DNA of 64,000 nt from Vitreoscilla filiformis (GCF_002222655.1 NZ_CP022423.1:3038001-3102000), one strand, 5' to 3'. Shown: positions 12,609 to 20,151, counted from the stretch's first letter. Made by a program: numbers and translations. The notes: a model not told the origin generated them from the letters alone.

Positions 12609-12614
12609 AACTGG

Positions 12615-12640
12615 AATTTGGAGCGGCGATGGGAATCGAA
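12615..12640 (-). other. attL: duplicated 3' end of tRNA-Gly
   Basis: This 26-base stretch repeats the last part of tRNA-Gly at 22499-22572, including the T-arm core GGGAATCGAA and the encoded CCA. The flanking AATT is also shared. It differs from the right copy only by one missing G (GGC against GGGC). The similarity stops sharply after GAA, as expected where the element begins. It marks the left end of the 12.6-22.5 kb element. Confidence 0.85.
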
Positions 12641-12969
12641 AAACCTTCATAACTTGTTGATTTTTCAATAACCAAAAGCTCGCGCAGCTTACTTGTTCCC
12701 CCGCTTTGTTCCCCATCGGGGTCACCCTATAACTTACATCGTTAAGGATTGAACCGATTTTATCCGGTTTAACTGGCTTTTGACGAACGCGGGCAAGGTT
12801 GGCGCCAGTGCCCACGGCATGCCTCGCGCATTCACCGGCTTGCCCCACGCTGCCGCACCCCGGTGATTTACTTCCCGATGATGTGCGCCCGTCGCTGACG
12901 CGCCGAAGGCGTAGGGCGGGCTTCACCGGGCTGCACGCCCGGAAAACAGCCAGGGCGCACAGGTTCGGA
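12641..12969. other. Non-coding left end of the element
   Basis: No gene is seen in these 329 bases. They hold two direct copies of TTGTTCCCC(C) at 12693-12702 and 12706-12714, matching repeats at the other end. A weak hairpin lies at 12752-12769 (AACCG/CGGTT) and a perfect one at 12926-12942 (CCGGGC, loop TGCAC, GCCCGG). The latter lies 28 bases after the stop of the membrane-protein gene and may act as its transcript end, though no T tract follows. Confidence 0.6.
12693..12714 (+). repeat. Left arm-type repeats (TTGTTCCCC x2)
   Basis: Two direct copies spaced 13 bases, 53 bases inside the left att core. The same sequence family occurs inside the right att core at 22325-22385. Paired repeats at both ends are typical arm sites for tyrosine recombinases; integrase binding here is inferred. 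Confidence 0.5.
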
Positions 12970-14166
12970 TTACGCCCCCGCCTTGACTTCCCAGCGCTTG
13001 CCGTCCGGCGTTCGCTGAATCAGCCCCTCGCGTTCCAGTTCGGCCAGGTAGCCCGTGACGGTCGGATAACTCCCACCTTCTGCCCGCTGGATCGCTGCGA
13101 TTGTGGGCGCCAGCTTGCCCGCTTTGATGGCTTGGCGAACCCTGCGGAAGCGGTGTCCGTCACGCTCGCCCGTGCCGGTGTCCACCTTTACCCCCGCTTG
13201 AACCGTGCGCCGCTGTGCTGGCTTGCGGGGGGCTTTGTCGGGCATCGCTGGGGCTGGGCTGGGTGCTGGCTTGCTGGCCGGCGTGGCGGGCTCTGGGGTG
13301 GTTTGCTGCGGTGTCTGAGTGTCTGGCTGTGGGGGCGATGCGGGGGCAGGCTGGGGCGCTTGCTCTGGCACTGGCTGGGGTGCTGGCTTGGCCTTCAGGA
13401 TGCCCCACCAGGGCGCCCACTTGGCCTGACTGCGCCCCATGCCCACGGTGGCCCCGGTGAACACTGCGCGCCACATCGCACCAGCCACGCCGAAGAACAC
13501 CAGCCCGGCCACCGACACCAGCACGCCACGCGCCACCACATAGGCCAGCGCCCACCGCTCCCCCAGCATCCCGATGAGCGTGGGGCGCTTTTCGCCTTCG
13601 GTTTTGCCGAGTTCGGCATAAAGCGCCGCCGTGCTTTCATCTAATCGCGCCGCTTCTTTGGCTGCCATCGCCCCTTGCTGGCGCACCCATGCGTGAGTGC
13701 TGGCGGTTTGCTTCTCAGCATTGGCGCGCAGCGTGGCGGCGTTGGCTTCGATCCGGGCAATCTGGTTGCGCAGGTCTTGGGCGCGTGAGGCTGTGGCTTG
13801 TTGGCTCATCTCTGCGCCCTCGGTGATTGCCAACTGAACGGCCACGATGGTGCAAACCTCCAACGCCAGCACGGCCCCAGCCAGACCGAACAGGCGCCAG
13901 CGCTGCGCCCACATCTTGCGCACGGGCAAGAACGCTGCGATGCCGAAGGCGGCCATTTCCGCAGCGACGAACATCAAGGCAGCGGCCAGCGCCAGCGCTT
14001 GGGCGGCTTCGTCGGCTTCCAGGGCTTGGGCGCCGTGCTCAAAATACCGCAAGGTGATGACGGAAGCCCAAAACCCAAACGCGCTGCACACCAGCGCCAG
14101 CAGGGCATAAACGGGGCGGGGCAAGTGCGCGTCGCGTTCTTGGCTATAGGTTTTGGTCAGAAACAT
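12970..14166 (-). CDS. Four-helix membrane protein with coiled coil and C-terminal winged-helix-like domain
   Basis: A 398-residue protein with three N-terminal membrane segments (about 18-40, 57-80 and 92-113). A predicted coiled coil (about 118-170) follows, then a fourth membrane segment near 205-230. A long Pro/Ala/Gln linker (about 250-305) leads to a basic C-terminal domain whose pattern (AIQRAEGGSYPTVTGYLAEL, then EREGLIQRT) looks like a winged helix. The ATG overlaps the end of the upstream replication-endonuclease gene by 10 bases, so the two are likely coupled. Such a layout could tether element DNA or sense membrane state; no known family was recognised with certainty. It is the last gene of the element before attL. 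Confidence 0.7.
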   Translation of the reverse strand: MFLTKTYSQERDAHLPRPVYALLALVCSAFGFWASVITLRYFEHGAQALEADEAAQALALAAALMFVAAEMAAFGIAAFLPVRKMWAQRWRLFGLAGAVLALEVCTIVAVQLAITEGAEMSQQATASRAQDLRNQIARIEANAATLRANAEKQTASTHAWVRQQGAMAAKEAARLDESTAALYAELGKTEGEKRPTLIGMLGERWALAYVVARGVLVSVAGLVFFGVAGAMWRAVFTGATVGMGRSQAKWAPWWGILKAKPAPQPVPEQAPQPAPASPPQPDTQTPQQTTPEPATPASKPAPSPAPAMPDKAPRKPAQRRTVQAGVKVDTGTGERDGHRFRRVRQAIKAGKLAPTIAAIQRAEGGSYPTVTGYLAELEREGLIQRTPDGKRWEVKAGA

Positions 14167-15827
14167 GGTGCGGCCTCCTTGGGGGTGGCATCGGCGCCAG
14201 CGGGGGCGCCTTCGGTGGTGTTTTGGGGGCTGGCGCTGGTGGCGGGCTCGCTCGTTGGCTCGCTGGCCGGCGTGGTGGCTGTGGCAGGCTCTGCCGAGTT
14301 ATTGATTCGAGTCCAAGGAAGACAAAGACCGGCGTTTTCCTCGCTGCTCCGTAGCTGAATCACCCACTCGCCAGGGGTGCGCGTGGTGACGTGTTCGGGC
14401 TGGCCCATGTCGCCACCGCTGGCAAATACGCCCACCAGACAGCGCGCCAGCTCGCCCGGATAGCGGGTGCTGGGGCGCTTGATGTAGTCGCCTGACAGGT
14501 CTAGACCATCCAGCGCCAGCAGGCACAGCAAGGCGCCTTGCTCGTTGGCCTTGATGAATGAATGGGCCTCACGCACCGACACCGAGTCGGGCAGCGCGTC
14601 GGCTTGCACGCGGTACAGCTCGCGCACCGGGGTGACAGGGGGCAGTCCGAAAAATTGAAATTGCCGGATGCCGTGGGTACGTGACCAAGTGGTGATGGCC
14701 TGCGCTGCCTCGGTGCTGGGGGTGGCGGTTTCGTTGTCCTCGCCCACGCCTTCGCCGTCGATTGATTTGCTCACGTACTTCATGACGTAGCCCAGGGCGG
14801 AACCTTTGGCCGGGTCGATTCGCTCCACGGTGAAGCGGTGTTCTTGCGCGCCGGCTTCGTTCGGGGTGTCTTCCAGTGCGTAGGCGCGCACGATGTCGGT
14901 AAAGCCGTCCGCCAGTTCGGGCCGCACGAAGGCCAGAACGTGCCAATGGGGGCACGCATCATGGTGAGGTTCCACAACGCGCATGCCCATGGTGGCGATG
15001 CCCGCATGCTTGGCCTTGCGCATCGCGTTGGCCCACACGCGGCACAGATAGGCGTTGGCTTGACGGGGCGTTGTGCCGTTGTACTTGTCGCCGCTGGGGT
15101 GCATCCGGCTTGGGCATGTGACCGTCAGGAACAGCCCGACCATGCCCAGGGTCTGCGCGTACTGCTCAACACCCTTGAGGCGAACGGCCATGGCTGCGCG
15201 TCGGTTGGCCGGGTTGGCGAGGCTGGCTTGCACCACATCGGCAAGCTGGATCACCTCGCCCGTGGTGGTGTTCATCACTTCCATGCACGCGAGAAGGCCA
15301 TCCATGCGGCGCCGGTCGGCTTTGGCGCGTGCCATCGCTCGGGCCGATGCGTAGGGGCTCATGCCCCGGCGCACCTGACCCGCCGCAATCTCTGCTTCTT
15401 CGACCTTGCGGAATCGCTTGCGCAACGCCCGGCGCCACCACAGCGGGGAGCGCAGGCGGTTTGCCATCCAACGCGCTTTGTCTTCGTCGGTGTCTTTTTT
15501 GGTGCCCACCTTGGGCGCTTCGACGTGGTGACGGGCCGCAAAGATTTCCAGCCCTGCCAGGATGTGCGCCGGGCTGGTGCCCATGCGCTCCCACGCTTCA
15601 CACAACCGAGTTGCCACCTCTGAGGCTCGCGCCGCATCGGCATGAATGGCTGAGGTGGACAGGTCGAACCGCTCCACCTGTTCGAGCTGATCCGCAGCGG
15701 GTGTGCATGCACACATGGCGGCTTCGGCGATGGCGCGCAACGCTGCAATGTCGCCCTGTCCACTGCCATCGGTCAGCCCGGCCAATGCTTGCGCGAGGGC
15801 TTCGTTACTGAATTCGTCCAAGCTCAT
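14157..15827 (-). CDS. Phage GPA-family replication endonuclease (HUH, rolling circle)
   Basis: A 556-residue protein of the phage P2 gpA type, which nicks one strand at a double-strand origin and joins covalently to its 5' end. Motif 1 is FLTVTCPSRMHP (233-244). The metal-binding HUH motif is HWH at 294-296 within ACPHWHVLAFV. The paired catalytic tyrosines are Y347 and Y351 in GYVMKYVSKSIDG. GIRQFQFFGLPPVTPVRELY is the conserved block after the active site. The C-terminal ~40 residues are Pro/Ala/Thr-rich low complexity. The start is the ATG at 15827, which overlaps the stop of the upstream small gene (ATGA). In P2 the nick site lies inside the A gene, so the origin may be internal here too. 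Confidence 0.88.
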   Translation of the reverse strand: MSLDEFSNEALAQALAGLTDGSGQGDIAALRAIAEAAMCACTPAADQLEQVERFDLSTSAIHADAARASEVATRLCEAWERMGTSPAHILAGLEIFAARHHVEAPKVGTKKDTDEDKARWMANRLRSPLWWRRALRKRFRKVEEAEIAAGQVRRGMSPYASARAMARAKADRRRMDGLLACMEVMNTTTGEVIQLADVVQASLANPANRRAAMAVRLKGVEQYAQTLGMVGLFLTVTCPSRMHPSGDKYNGTTPRQANAYLCRVWANAMRKAKHAGIATMGMRVVEPHHDACPHWHVLAFVRPELADGFTDIVRAYALEDTPNEAGAQEHRFTVERIDPAKGSALGYVMKYVSKSIDGEGVGEDNETATPSTEAAQAITTWSRTHGIRQFQFFGLPPVTPVRELYRVQADALPDSVSVREAHSFIKANEQGALLCLLALDGLDLSGDYIKRPSTRYPGELARCLVGVFASGGDMGQPEHVTTRTPGEWVIQLRSSEENAGLCLPWTRINNSAEPATATTPASEPTSEPATSASPQNTTEGAPAGADATPKEAAPCF

Positions 15828-16072
15828 GGCGTGACCTCCCACAAGCGCAGTTCCACGGGCTCATGGGCCACGCGGGCCAGCTCAGAGCCGACCTTGCGCG
15901 CTTCTGGGTCGGGCAACACGTAGGCGCTCGCCTTGTCCGCAGTGAAGCGAAAGCGCCGGGCGAGGGTGTCTATCTGGCGCAGATAGGCGCCTCGGTGTGG
16001 CAAGAAAATGGCGTAGCGCAGCGGGGGCAGGCATGCAGCGGCGCCACCCCATGGGGTGTAGGTTGTTGGCAT
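15824..16072 (-). CDS. Small conserved-looking protein, function unknown
   Basis: An 82-residue protein (MPTTYTPWGGAAACLPPLRY...) with a good ribosome-binding site (AGAGGT) before the ATG at 16072. It overlaps the next gene as ATGA and follows the previous stop by 10 bases, so it is part of a four-gene operon ending in the membrane protein. It has no signal peptide and no membrane segment. The middle (YLRQIDTLARRFRFTADKAS) is basic. No family was recognised; its coupling to the nicking enzyme suggests a replication accessory role, which is inference. Confidence 0.65.
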   Translation of the reverse strand: MPTTYTPWGGAAACLPPLRYAIFLPHRGAYLRQIDTLARRFRFTADKASAYVLPDPEARKVGSELARVAHEPVELRLWEVTP

Positions 16073-16082
16073 GGCTGACCTC

Positions 16083-16745
16083 TTAGGCTGTGGCCGATGT
16101 GCTGGCGCTGTCGGTCGCTGCGGGCTGGTGTGGCCCTGCGAAGTCTTCCAGCAAAAAGCCGGGCACCAACTCGGTCAGGTCAAGCGCGTGGTCAGGGTTC
16201 GACATGAGCATTCTTGTCGAGCGGATGGCGCGCAGCACGTCTGCCCGCTGGCACCGAGCGCGTGCCACGTCCGGCCCCGATGGGTTCGGGTGTCGGTCGC
16301 TGAAGCTCTCCACGCTCACGGGCTCGCGTGCCTGTTCGGTGGCCTGCGCCAGCATCTTGACGGCCTGTTGTGGATCGCCAGCGCGCAGGGCTTGTGCCGC
16401 CTGATCCAGTGAACCATCGCCCCACGGGCTGACCATGCAGCGGTGCGCGTCGGCTTGGTCGGGGGTGTCTTTGAGGATGGCGATAAACGCGGCCAGGAAG
16501 TCCGCCGCAACCTTCAGGCGAGCCATGCGCCGGGTGCTGGTTTCGGTGCTGGCCGAACGCGGGCGAAGGCTCAGTGTGTGGCGTGTGTGCGCCGTGGCCT
16601 TGATGGGCTGGGGGGCGCCGCTTTGGCGTTGCTGTGCCGCTCGTTTGGCGAGCTTGCGCGCCAGGCGCAGCATGTAGAAGCGGGAAGTGTTGGCGCGATT
16701 GGACGCGCCCACGGTGCCGGGGCTTCCGGCTTTGGTGCGGGACAT
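16083..16745 (-). CDS. Hypothetical element protein, first gene of the HUH operon
   Basis: A 220-residue protein from the ATG at 16745, with AAGGAA placed 8 bases upstream. The N-terminus is very basic (RLARKLAKRAAQQRQ) and resembles a nucleic-acid-binding tail. The middle is helical (ADFLAAFIAILKDTPDQADA) and the end is acidic then Ser/Thr-rich (DSASTSATA). No known family was recognised. It directly follows the repeat-rich intergenic block at 16746-17200, so its promoter and any autoregulatory operator should lie there. Confidence 0.65.
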   Translation of the reverse strand: MSRTKAGSPGTVGASNRANTSRFYMLRLARKLAKRAAQQRQSGAPQPIKATAHTRHTLSLRPRSASTETSTRRMARLKVAADFLAAFIAILKDTPDQADAHRCMVSPWGDGSLDQAAQALRAGDPQQAVKMLAQATEQAREPVSVESFSDRHPNPSGPDVARARCQRADVLRAIRSTRMLMSNPDHALDLTELVPGFLLEDFAGPHQPAATDSASTSATA

Positions 16746-17200
16746 AGGTTCAGGTTCCTTGTCGAACTGCTGAAACCCACTCGCCACGGGGACTAGTCGT
16801 GACTGGCGGGGCTGGAACTGGGGATAGTCACACAAGACAAGTTGTGCCGCCGGCCTTGCGGTTGGGCGCTCCCAGTTCCATCCCCATGGAAAACCTGCGG
16901 GGGTAATTCGGAAATGGCAACGCCTCGCTGACGGGGAGGCTTTCCGCTTGTCTCGGGTGTGACTAGCACCACGGGGCGCAGTGTACGCGAAGCGCCGCGA
17001 ACCTTTCAACATTGAACGATCCGACCTTTCAAGATTGAACGATTCGCCCCAGGGCATCGCAGGGGCGCCGCACCCTGAATCTGACCCTTCACGGCCATGC
17101 ATTTCTGAACGATCCGACCTTTCAACATTGAACGGGTGATGTTGCATTTTTGAAAGGTTGCCCGGTTCGGTTTTGAATGCTTCGGCGGTGTCTGTGATCT
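16746..17200. other. Repeat-rich intergenic block, candidate origin or operator region
   Basis: No gene is seen in these 455 bases between the DnaB-type helicase and the HUH operon. Inverted repeats include GGAACTGGG (16814-16822) with CCCAGTTCC (16871-16879), and AGTCACAC (16826-16833) with GTGTGACT (16957-16964). Near the helicase end lie three copies of a TTCAA-N2-TTGAA palindrome. This density of structure is typical of a plasmid or phage origin or a complex promoter. Confidence 0.55.
17005..17132. repeat. Three TTCAA-N2-TTGAA palindromic repeats
   Basis: TTCAACATTGAA occurs at 17005-17016 and 17121-17132, and TTCAAGATTGAA at 17028-17039. A 19-base direct repeat, GAACGATCCGACCTTTCAA, occurs at 17014-17032 and 17107-17125. 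Dyad sites of this kind fit a dimeric regulator or initiator. The likely binders are the AlpA-like or winged-helix proteins of the element, which is a guess. Confidence 0.6.
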
Positions 17201-18547
17201 TCAGCGCCGCCGATGTTGGCCGGCTTCGTTTTGGTGTTTCCTCGCACCCGGCCTCACGTCCGCGTCGGACTCATCCCAGCGCTGCACAGCGCCGGTGAAT
17301 TCCAGCGCCAGCCGGCCACGTCTGCCCTGCCGGTTCTTGGCCAAGATGCACGCCACCAGAACCCGCCCGCCTTCGAGTTCTTCGACCGGGCTCAACATCA
17401 TGACGGTGTCCGCGTCCTGCTCCACCGCGCCAGAGTCCCGCAGGTCTGACAAGTCGGGTTCGCTGCGATCCGTGGCGCGGCGGTTCAACTGCGACAACGC
17501 CAACACACAACAGTCCAGCTCCTTGGCCAGCGTCTTCAACCCCCGGCTGATTTCCTCCACCTGCGCATTACGGTTGTCTCTGGGATTGCTGCCGGTCATC
17601 AGTTGCAAGTAATCCACCACAACCAACGCCAGCCCGCCGCATCGCTGGCGGATCATGCGGGCCTTGTGGCGCACGTCCGCCAGCTTCAAGCCGGGGGTGT
17701 CATCGATGTGCAGCGGCAAGCGTGACAGGCGTTCGGCGCCATCCGACAACCGGCTGAAGTCCTCGTCGCTCATCCGCCCCGTGGCCAGCGCGCCCATGTT
17801 GACGCGCCCCAGGTTCGAGAAACACCTGTCCACCAGCTCCCCCGCAGGCATTTCCTGACTCAGCACCAGCACAGGCGCCCCAGCGCCAGCCACGGCCAAG
17901 GCGATTTGGCCGGCCAGGGACGTTTTGCCCACAGACGGCCTCGCCGCTAAAACAATCAGCTTCCCGCCCTTGAGCCCACCGCCTAGGGCGGCATCTATCC
18001 GACTCAGCCCCGTAGAAAGCCCTGCAAGCGTTTTTCCTTGCGCCAGGCTGTCTAGGTATTCCAGGCGCTCAGAAACTAGCTCTAGCGCCGCTCTAGGGGC
18101 TCCTGTGGTGCTTTCCTGCGCCAATCGAGAGAACATGGCGCCGATTTTCTCGGTCAGCTCGCTTGTCGGGATGGCGGTATCGTCTGCCAGCGCTTGTGCC
18201 TCTTTGGCCGCTGTGGCGATGCTGCGGCGCAGGGCTCGCTCCCTCACCAGTTCGGCATATCGGCCAGCGTTGCGCACGCTGGGCACGCTTTGAGCCAACT
18301 CGTTCAGGTACACCAGCCCACCGCAACCATCGGCGCGGCCAGCGTCCCGCAGCGCTTCAAACACGGTGATGACATCCACAGCTTGGCGCCTGCCGGCCAT
18401 GCTCACAATCACGCGCCACAGCTCCCGGTGTCGCTGGATTGCAAAGTGATCCGCCTGCAAGCCCGTGCCTTCGACGCCGGCCAGCGTGGCGTGGACATCC
18501 AACAGGGCCGCGCCGATAAGGCTTTGCTCTACTTCGGTTTGTTCCAT
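17201..18547 (-). CDS. DnaB-type replicative helicase of the element
   Basis: A 448-residue hexameric-helicase homologue, close to the usual DnaB length. The N-terminal DnaB domain begins MEQTEVEQSLIGAALLDVHA and is followed by a linker. The RecA-like ATPase domain opens with the block GKTLAGLSTGLSRIDAALGG. Walker A is RPSVGKTS at 203-210 and Walker B is LVVVDYLQLM; the DnaB signature NRRATDRSEPDLSDLRDSGA also matches. The start is the ATG at 18547 with AAGGGC upstream, 8 bases after the initiator gene stops. An own helicase next to an initiator is the P22-type arrangement (genes 18 and 12), letting the element open its own origin without a helicase loader. It is distinct from a chromosomal dnaB by its element context. 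Confidence 0.9.
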   Translation of the reverse strand: MEQTEVEQSLIGAALLDVHATLAGVEGTGLQADHFAIQRHRELWRVIVSMAGRRQAVDVITVFEALRDAGRADGCGGLVYLNELAQSVPSVRNAGRYAELVRERALRRSIATAAKEAQALADDTAIPTSELTEKIGAMFSRLAQESTTGAPRAALELVSERLEYLDSLAQGKTLAGLSTGLSRIDAALGGGLKGGKLIVLAARPSVGKTSLAGQIALAVAGAGAPVLVLSQEMPAGELVDRCFSNLGRVNMGALATGRMSDEDFSRLSDGAERLSRLPLHIDDTPGLKLADVRHKARMIRQRCGGLALVVVDYLQLMTGSNPRDNRNAQVEEISRGLKTLAKELDCCVLALSQLNRRATDRSEPDLSDLRDSGAVEQDADTVMMLSPVEELEGGRVLVACILAKNRQGRRGRLALEFTGAVQRWDESDADVRPGARKHQNEAGQHRRR

Positions 18548-18555
18548 GTTGCCCT

Positions 18556-19281
18556 TCAGAACTGGTGATCCGTGGAAAGCAACCCGCCAGGGCGGGCAGG
18601 TCTTGCGGCTGGGGTTCCATGCTGCTGCTGTCGCTCTTTGCGGCACCAGTTGCGCCAGACGGCAAGCCAATTGGCCTTGAAGGCATCGCGTCCGGCTTTG
18701 GCGTGCCAGTAGTCGCGGAAGGATTCCGCCACCTCATCCGGGTCAAGGTCGGGGCGGTTTTGAGCACACAACTCGCGCCAGTCATCGGGCAACTGCCAGT
18801 CATCAGGCAGACGGGTGCCGCGTGTTGAAGTGGGGGAGTGTTGGCGTGCTGTGCGCGCCTCTACTGGTTCTTGATGGTTCATAGATATAGGGGATGCGCA
18901 AGAACTTGCACCCCTACGCGCAAGCCTTTGCACCCCCCCTGCAAGGCTTTGCACCCCTGCAAGTTTTTGCACCCCCCCTGCAAGGGCTTGCACCCCCTTG
19001 TGGGCGTCCTGCCGCTTCAGCCGATCCAGTCGGATGCGGAACAAGTTTGTTCCTCTTGGCCCCTCACCTTCCCGAACCTCTAGTTCACCAGACGCCCGCA
19101 GAGCGGCCAGAAGCGTCTGAGCGTTGCGCTGTTTCATCCGGCACTTTTCGGCCAGCGTGGCAACAGCCGGGAAGGCTTGGCCGTCGTCGTCGGAAAAATC
19201 AGCGATTGCCAACATCATCAGCAGGTGCGGGCCTGCGTGAATCGAGTGCTCCCACACTGCGGCCTGTGTTCTCACGCTCAT
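18556..19281 (-). CDS. Phage-type replication initiator (lambda O-like organisation)
   Basis: A 241-residue protein. The N-terminal ~90 residues form a winged helix (HLLMMLAIADFSDDDGQAFP, then LAEKCRMKQRNAQTLLAAL), as in phage replication proteins. The middle (about 97-129) is a run of GVQ-x-LA repeats that is the translation of five DNA iterons. The C-terminal block (LPDDWRELCAQNRPDLDPDE, then FRDYWHAKAGRD and WLAVWRNW) is common in phage initiators that sit before a helicase or helicase loader. The start at the ATG at 19281 has GGGAG upstream and overlaps the stop of the small ORF before it (ATGA). It is probably the origin-binding protein that recruits the helicase encoded next. Confidence 0.8.
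   Translation of the reverse strand: MSVRTQAAVWEHSIHAGPHLLMMLAIADFSDDDGQAFPAVATLAEKCRMKQRNAQTLLAALRASGELEVREGEGPRGTNLFRIRLDRLKRQDAHKGVQALAGGVQKLAGVQSLAGGVQRLARRGASSCASPISMNHQEPVEARTARQHSPTSTRGTRLPDDWQLPDDWRELCAQNRPDLDPDEVAESFRDYWHAKAGRDAFKANWLAVWRNWCRKERQQQHGTPAARPARPGGLLSTDHQF
18897..18992. repeat. Five palindromic iterons inside the initiator gene (candidate origin)
   Basis: Copies of [T/C]GCAA-N4-TTGCA start at 18897, 18919, 18940, 18958 and 18979, at spacings of 22, 21, 18 and 21 bases, close to two helical turns. Each is followed by a run of C. On the low-coordinate side lies an AT-richer stretch (about 18867-18890). The repeats are within the coding sequence, as in lambda ori inside gene O. 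Confidence 0.75.
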
Positions 19282-19400
19282 TGCCGACTCCCTCTCTGCG
19301 CCCGTAGTTGTCCCAGCAGCGCCAGCACAGGTAACGCCATCCCAGACGTTCCACCCAGGGCCACAACGGGCACCCAGGGCGCGAGGTTCTTCCACGTCAT
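19278..19400 (-). CDS. Small single-pass membrane protein, 40 residues
   Basis: An ORF of 40 codons beginning MTWKNLAPWVPVVALGG. Its ATG overlaps the stop of the upstream winged-helix gene (ATGA) and its own TGA overlaps the ATG of the initiator gene (ATGA). Both overlaps argue for real, coupled translation. Residues about 8-32 are hydrophobic enough for one membrane helix and the tail is basic (RAQRGSRQ). The role is unknown; it could simply couple translation. Confidence 0.5.
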   Translation of the reverse strand: MTWKNLAPWVPVVALGGTSGMALPVLALLGQLRAQRGSRQ

Positions 19401-19708
19401 GACGTGCCCCCTTCCAGCAGGTGGCGGGCCTTGGTGGCGTCTTCAGCGGTCAGGCTGTACACCCCACGCTCTACGCTTCGCCCGTCTCGGTCGCGGATGC
19501 GTTCCAGCTCACAGGGCAGCGTCATCCCCAAGCGCCGGCGGATGCTGCGGATGACATCGGGGCTGTTGGATGCACCCGCAATCCGGTCGAGTTGTTCGCG
19601 GGTTTTGGGGCCGTCCAGCAGCGCAGAAAGGGCGCGCCGCTGTCTAGGGCTTCGCAATCCGAACGCATGCGGGCGAACAGGAAGCAAGGGGGGTTGATGC
19701 GAGTGCAT
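19397..19708 (-). CDS. Small winged-helix-like protein of the element
   Basis: A 103-residue protein from the ATG at 19708, with a strong GAGGGAA upstream. The core reads RRALSALLDGPKTREQLDRI, then SNSPDVIRSIRRRLGM and VERGVYSLTAEDATKARHLL. This is the pattern of a compact winged helix with a beta-wing, often seen in phage early regions. It starts 11 bases after the AlpA-like gene and overlaps the 40-codon ORF. It may regulate the early operon or assist the initiator; this is inference from position. Confidence 0.65.
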   Translation of the reverse strand: MHSHQPPLLPVRPHAFGLRSPRQRRALSALLDGPKTREQLDRIAGASNSPDVIRSIRRRLGMTLPCELERIRDRDGRSVERGVYSLTAEDATKARHLLEGGTS

Positions 19709-19719
19709 GAATGGTTCCC

Positions 19720-20061
19720 TCACTTGCTGGCGCCTTGGGCCTGAAGAAATTGCCGGATTTCGCACGCACGCCAGCGGGTACACCTCGCGCCCATCTTGAT
19801 GGGCTTGGGAAAGCCGGGGAAGCCTTCGCGGTGCATGCGATACACCCAAGAAACGGAAGTCCCCGCCAGTTGGGCAAAGACGGCAGTTCTCAGCAGTGCA
19901 TCGGGATCAGTTGCCGTGGCGGTGGTTTGCAGGCTGTCGCGGCTCGGGTGTTTGGCCTGAGCGGTCAGGGCTGCGATGTTGGCGCCGTGTGCGGACTTGA
20001 TGGCCGGCTTAGAAGCCGGGGCGGGTGCGCTTTGATGCGCGGACTGTTTATGTTTGGTCAT
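19720..20061 (-). CDS. AlpA-family DNA-binding regulator or excisionase
   Basis: A 113-residue protein. The N-terminal half is polar and disordered. The C-terminal part (TAVFAQLAGTSVSWVYRMHR, then FPKPIKMGARCTRWRACEIRQFL) is the AlpA/MerR-like helix-turn-helix. The FPKPIK-x-G-x-R-x-R-W pattern is diagnostic of AlpA. In satellite phages and integrative islands such proteins turn on integrase or act as excision factors. The ATG at 20061 is preferred; an upstream in-frame GTG (20097) exists. It heads the early replication operon and has GTTGTCGG-type repeats in its upstream region. Confidence 0.85.
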   Translation of the reverse strand: MTKHKQSAHQSAPAPASKPAIKSAHGANIAALTAQAKHPSRDSLQTTATATDPDALLRTAVFAQLAGTSVSWVYRMHREGFPGFPKPIKMGARCTRWRACEIRQFLQAQGASK

Positions 20062-20151
20062 GTGGGAAATTCTTTTGTCACGACTTCCCGGCGCCACATG
20101 CTCAACTTGCTTTTTTTGGTGATTGGTCGGAATGGCTGGGGGCGCTCGCCT

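Noticed and set aside
15824..16745. Toxin-antitoxin pair
   Set aside because: The order and sizes (220 then 82 residues) do not match a known family and no toxin motif is visible.
18897..18992. CRISPR-like array
   Set aside because: The repeats are 14-base palindromes with 4- to 8-base gaps inside a coding sequence; no spacers and no cas genes.
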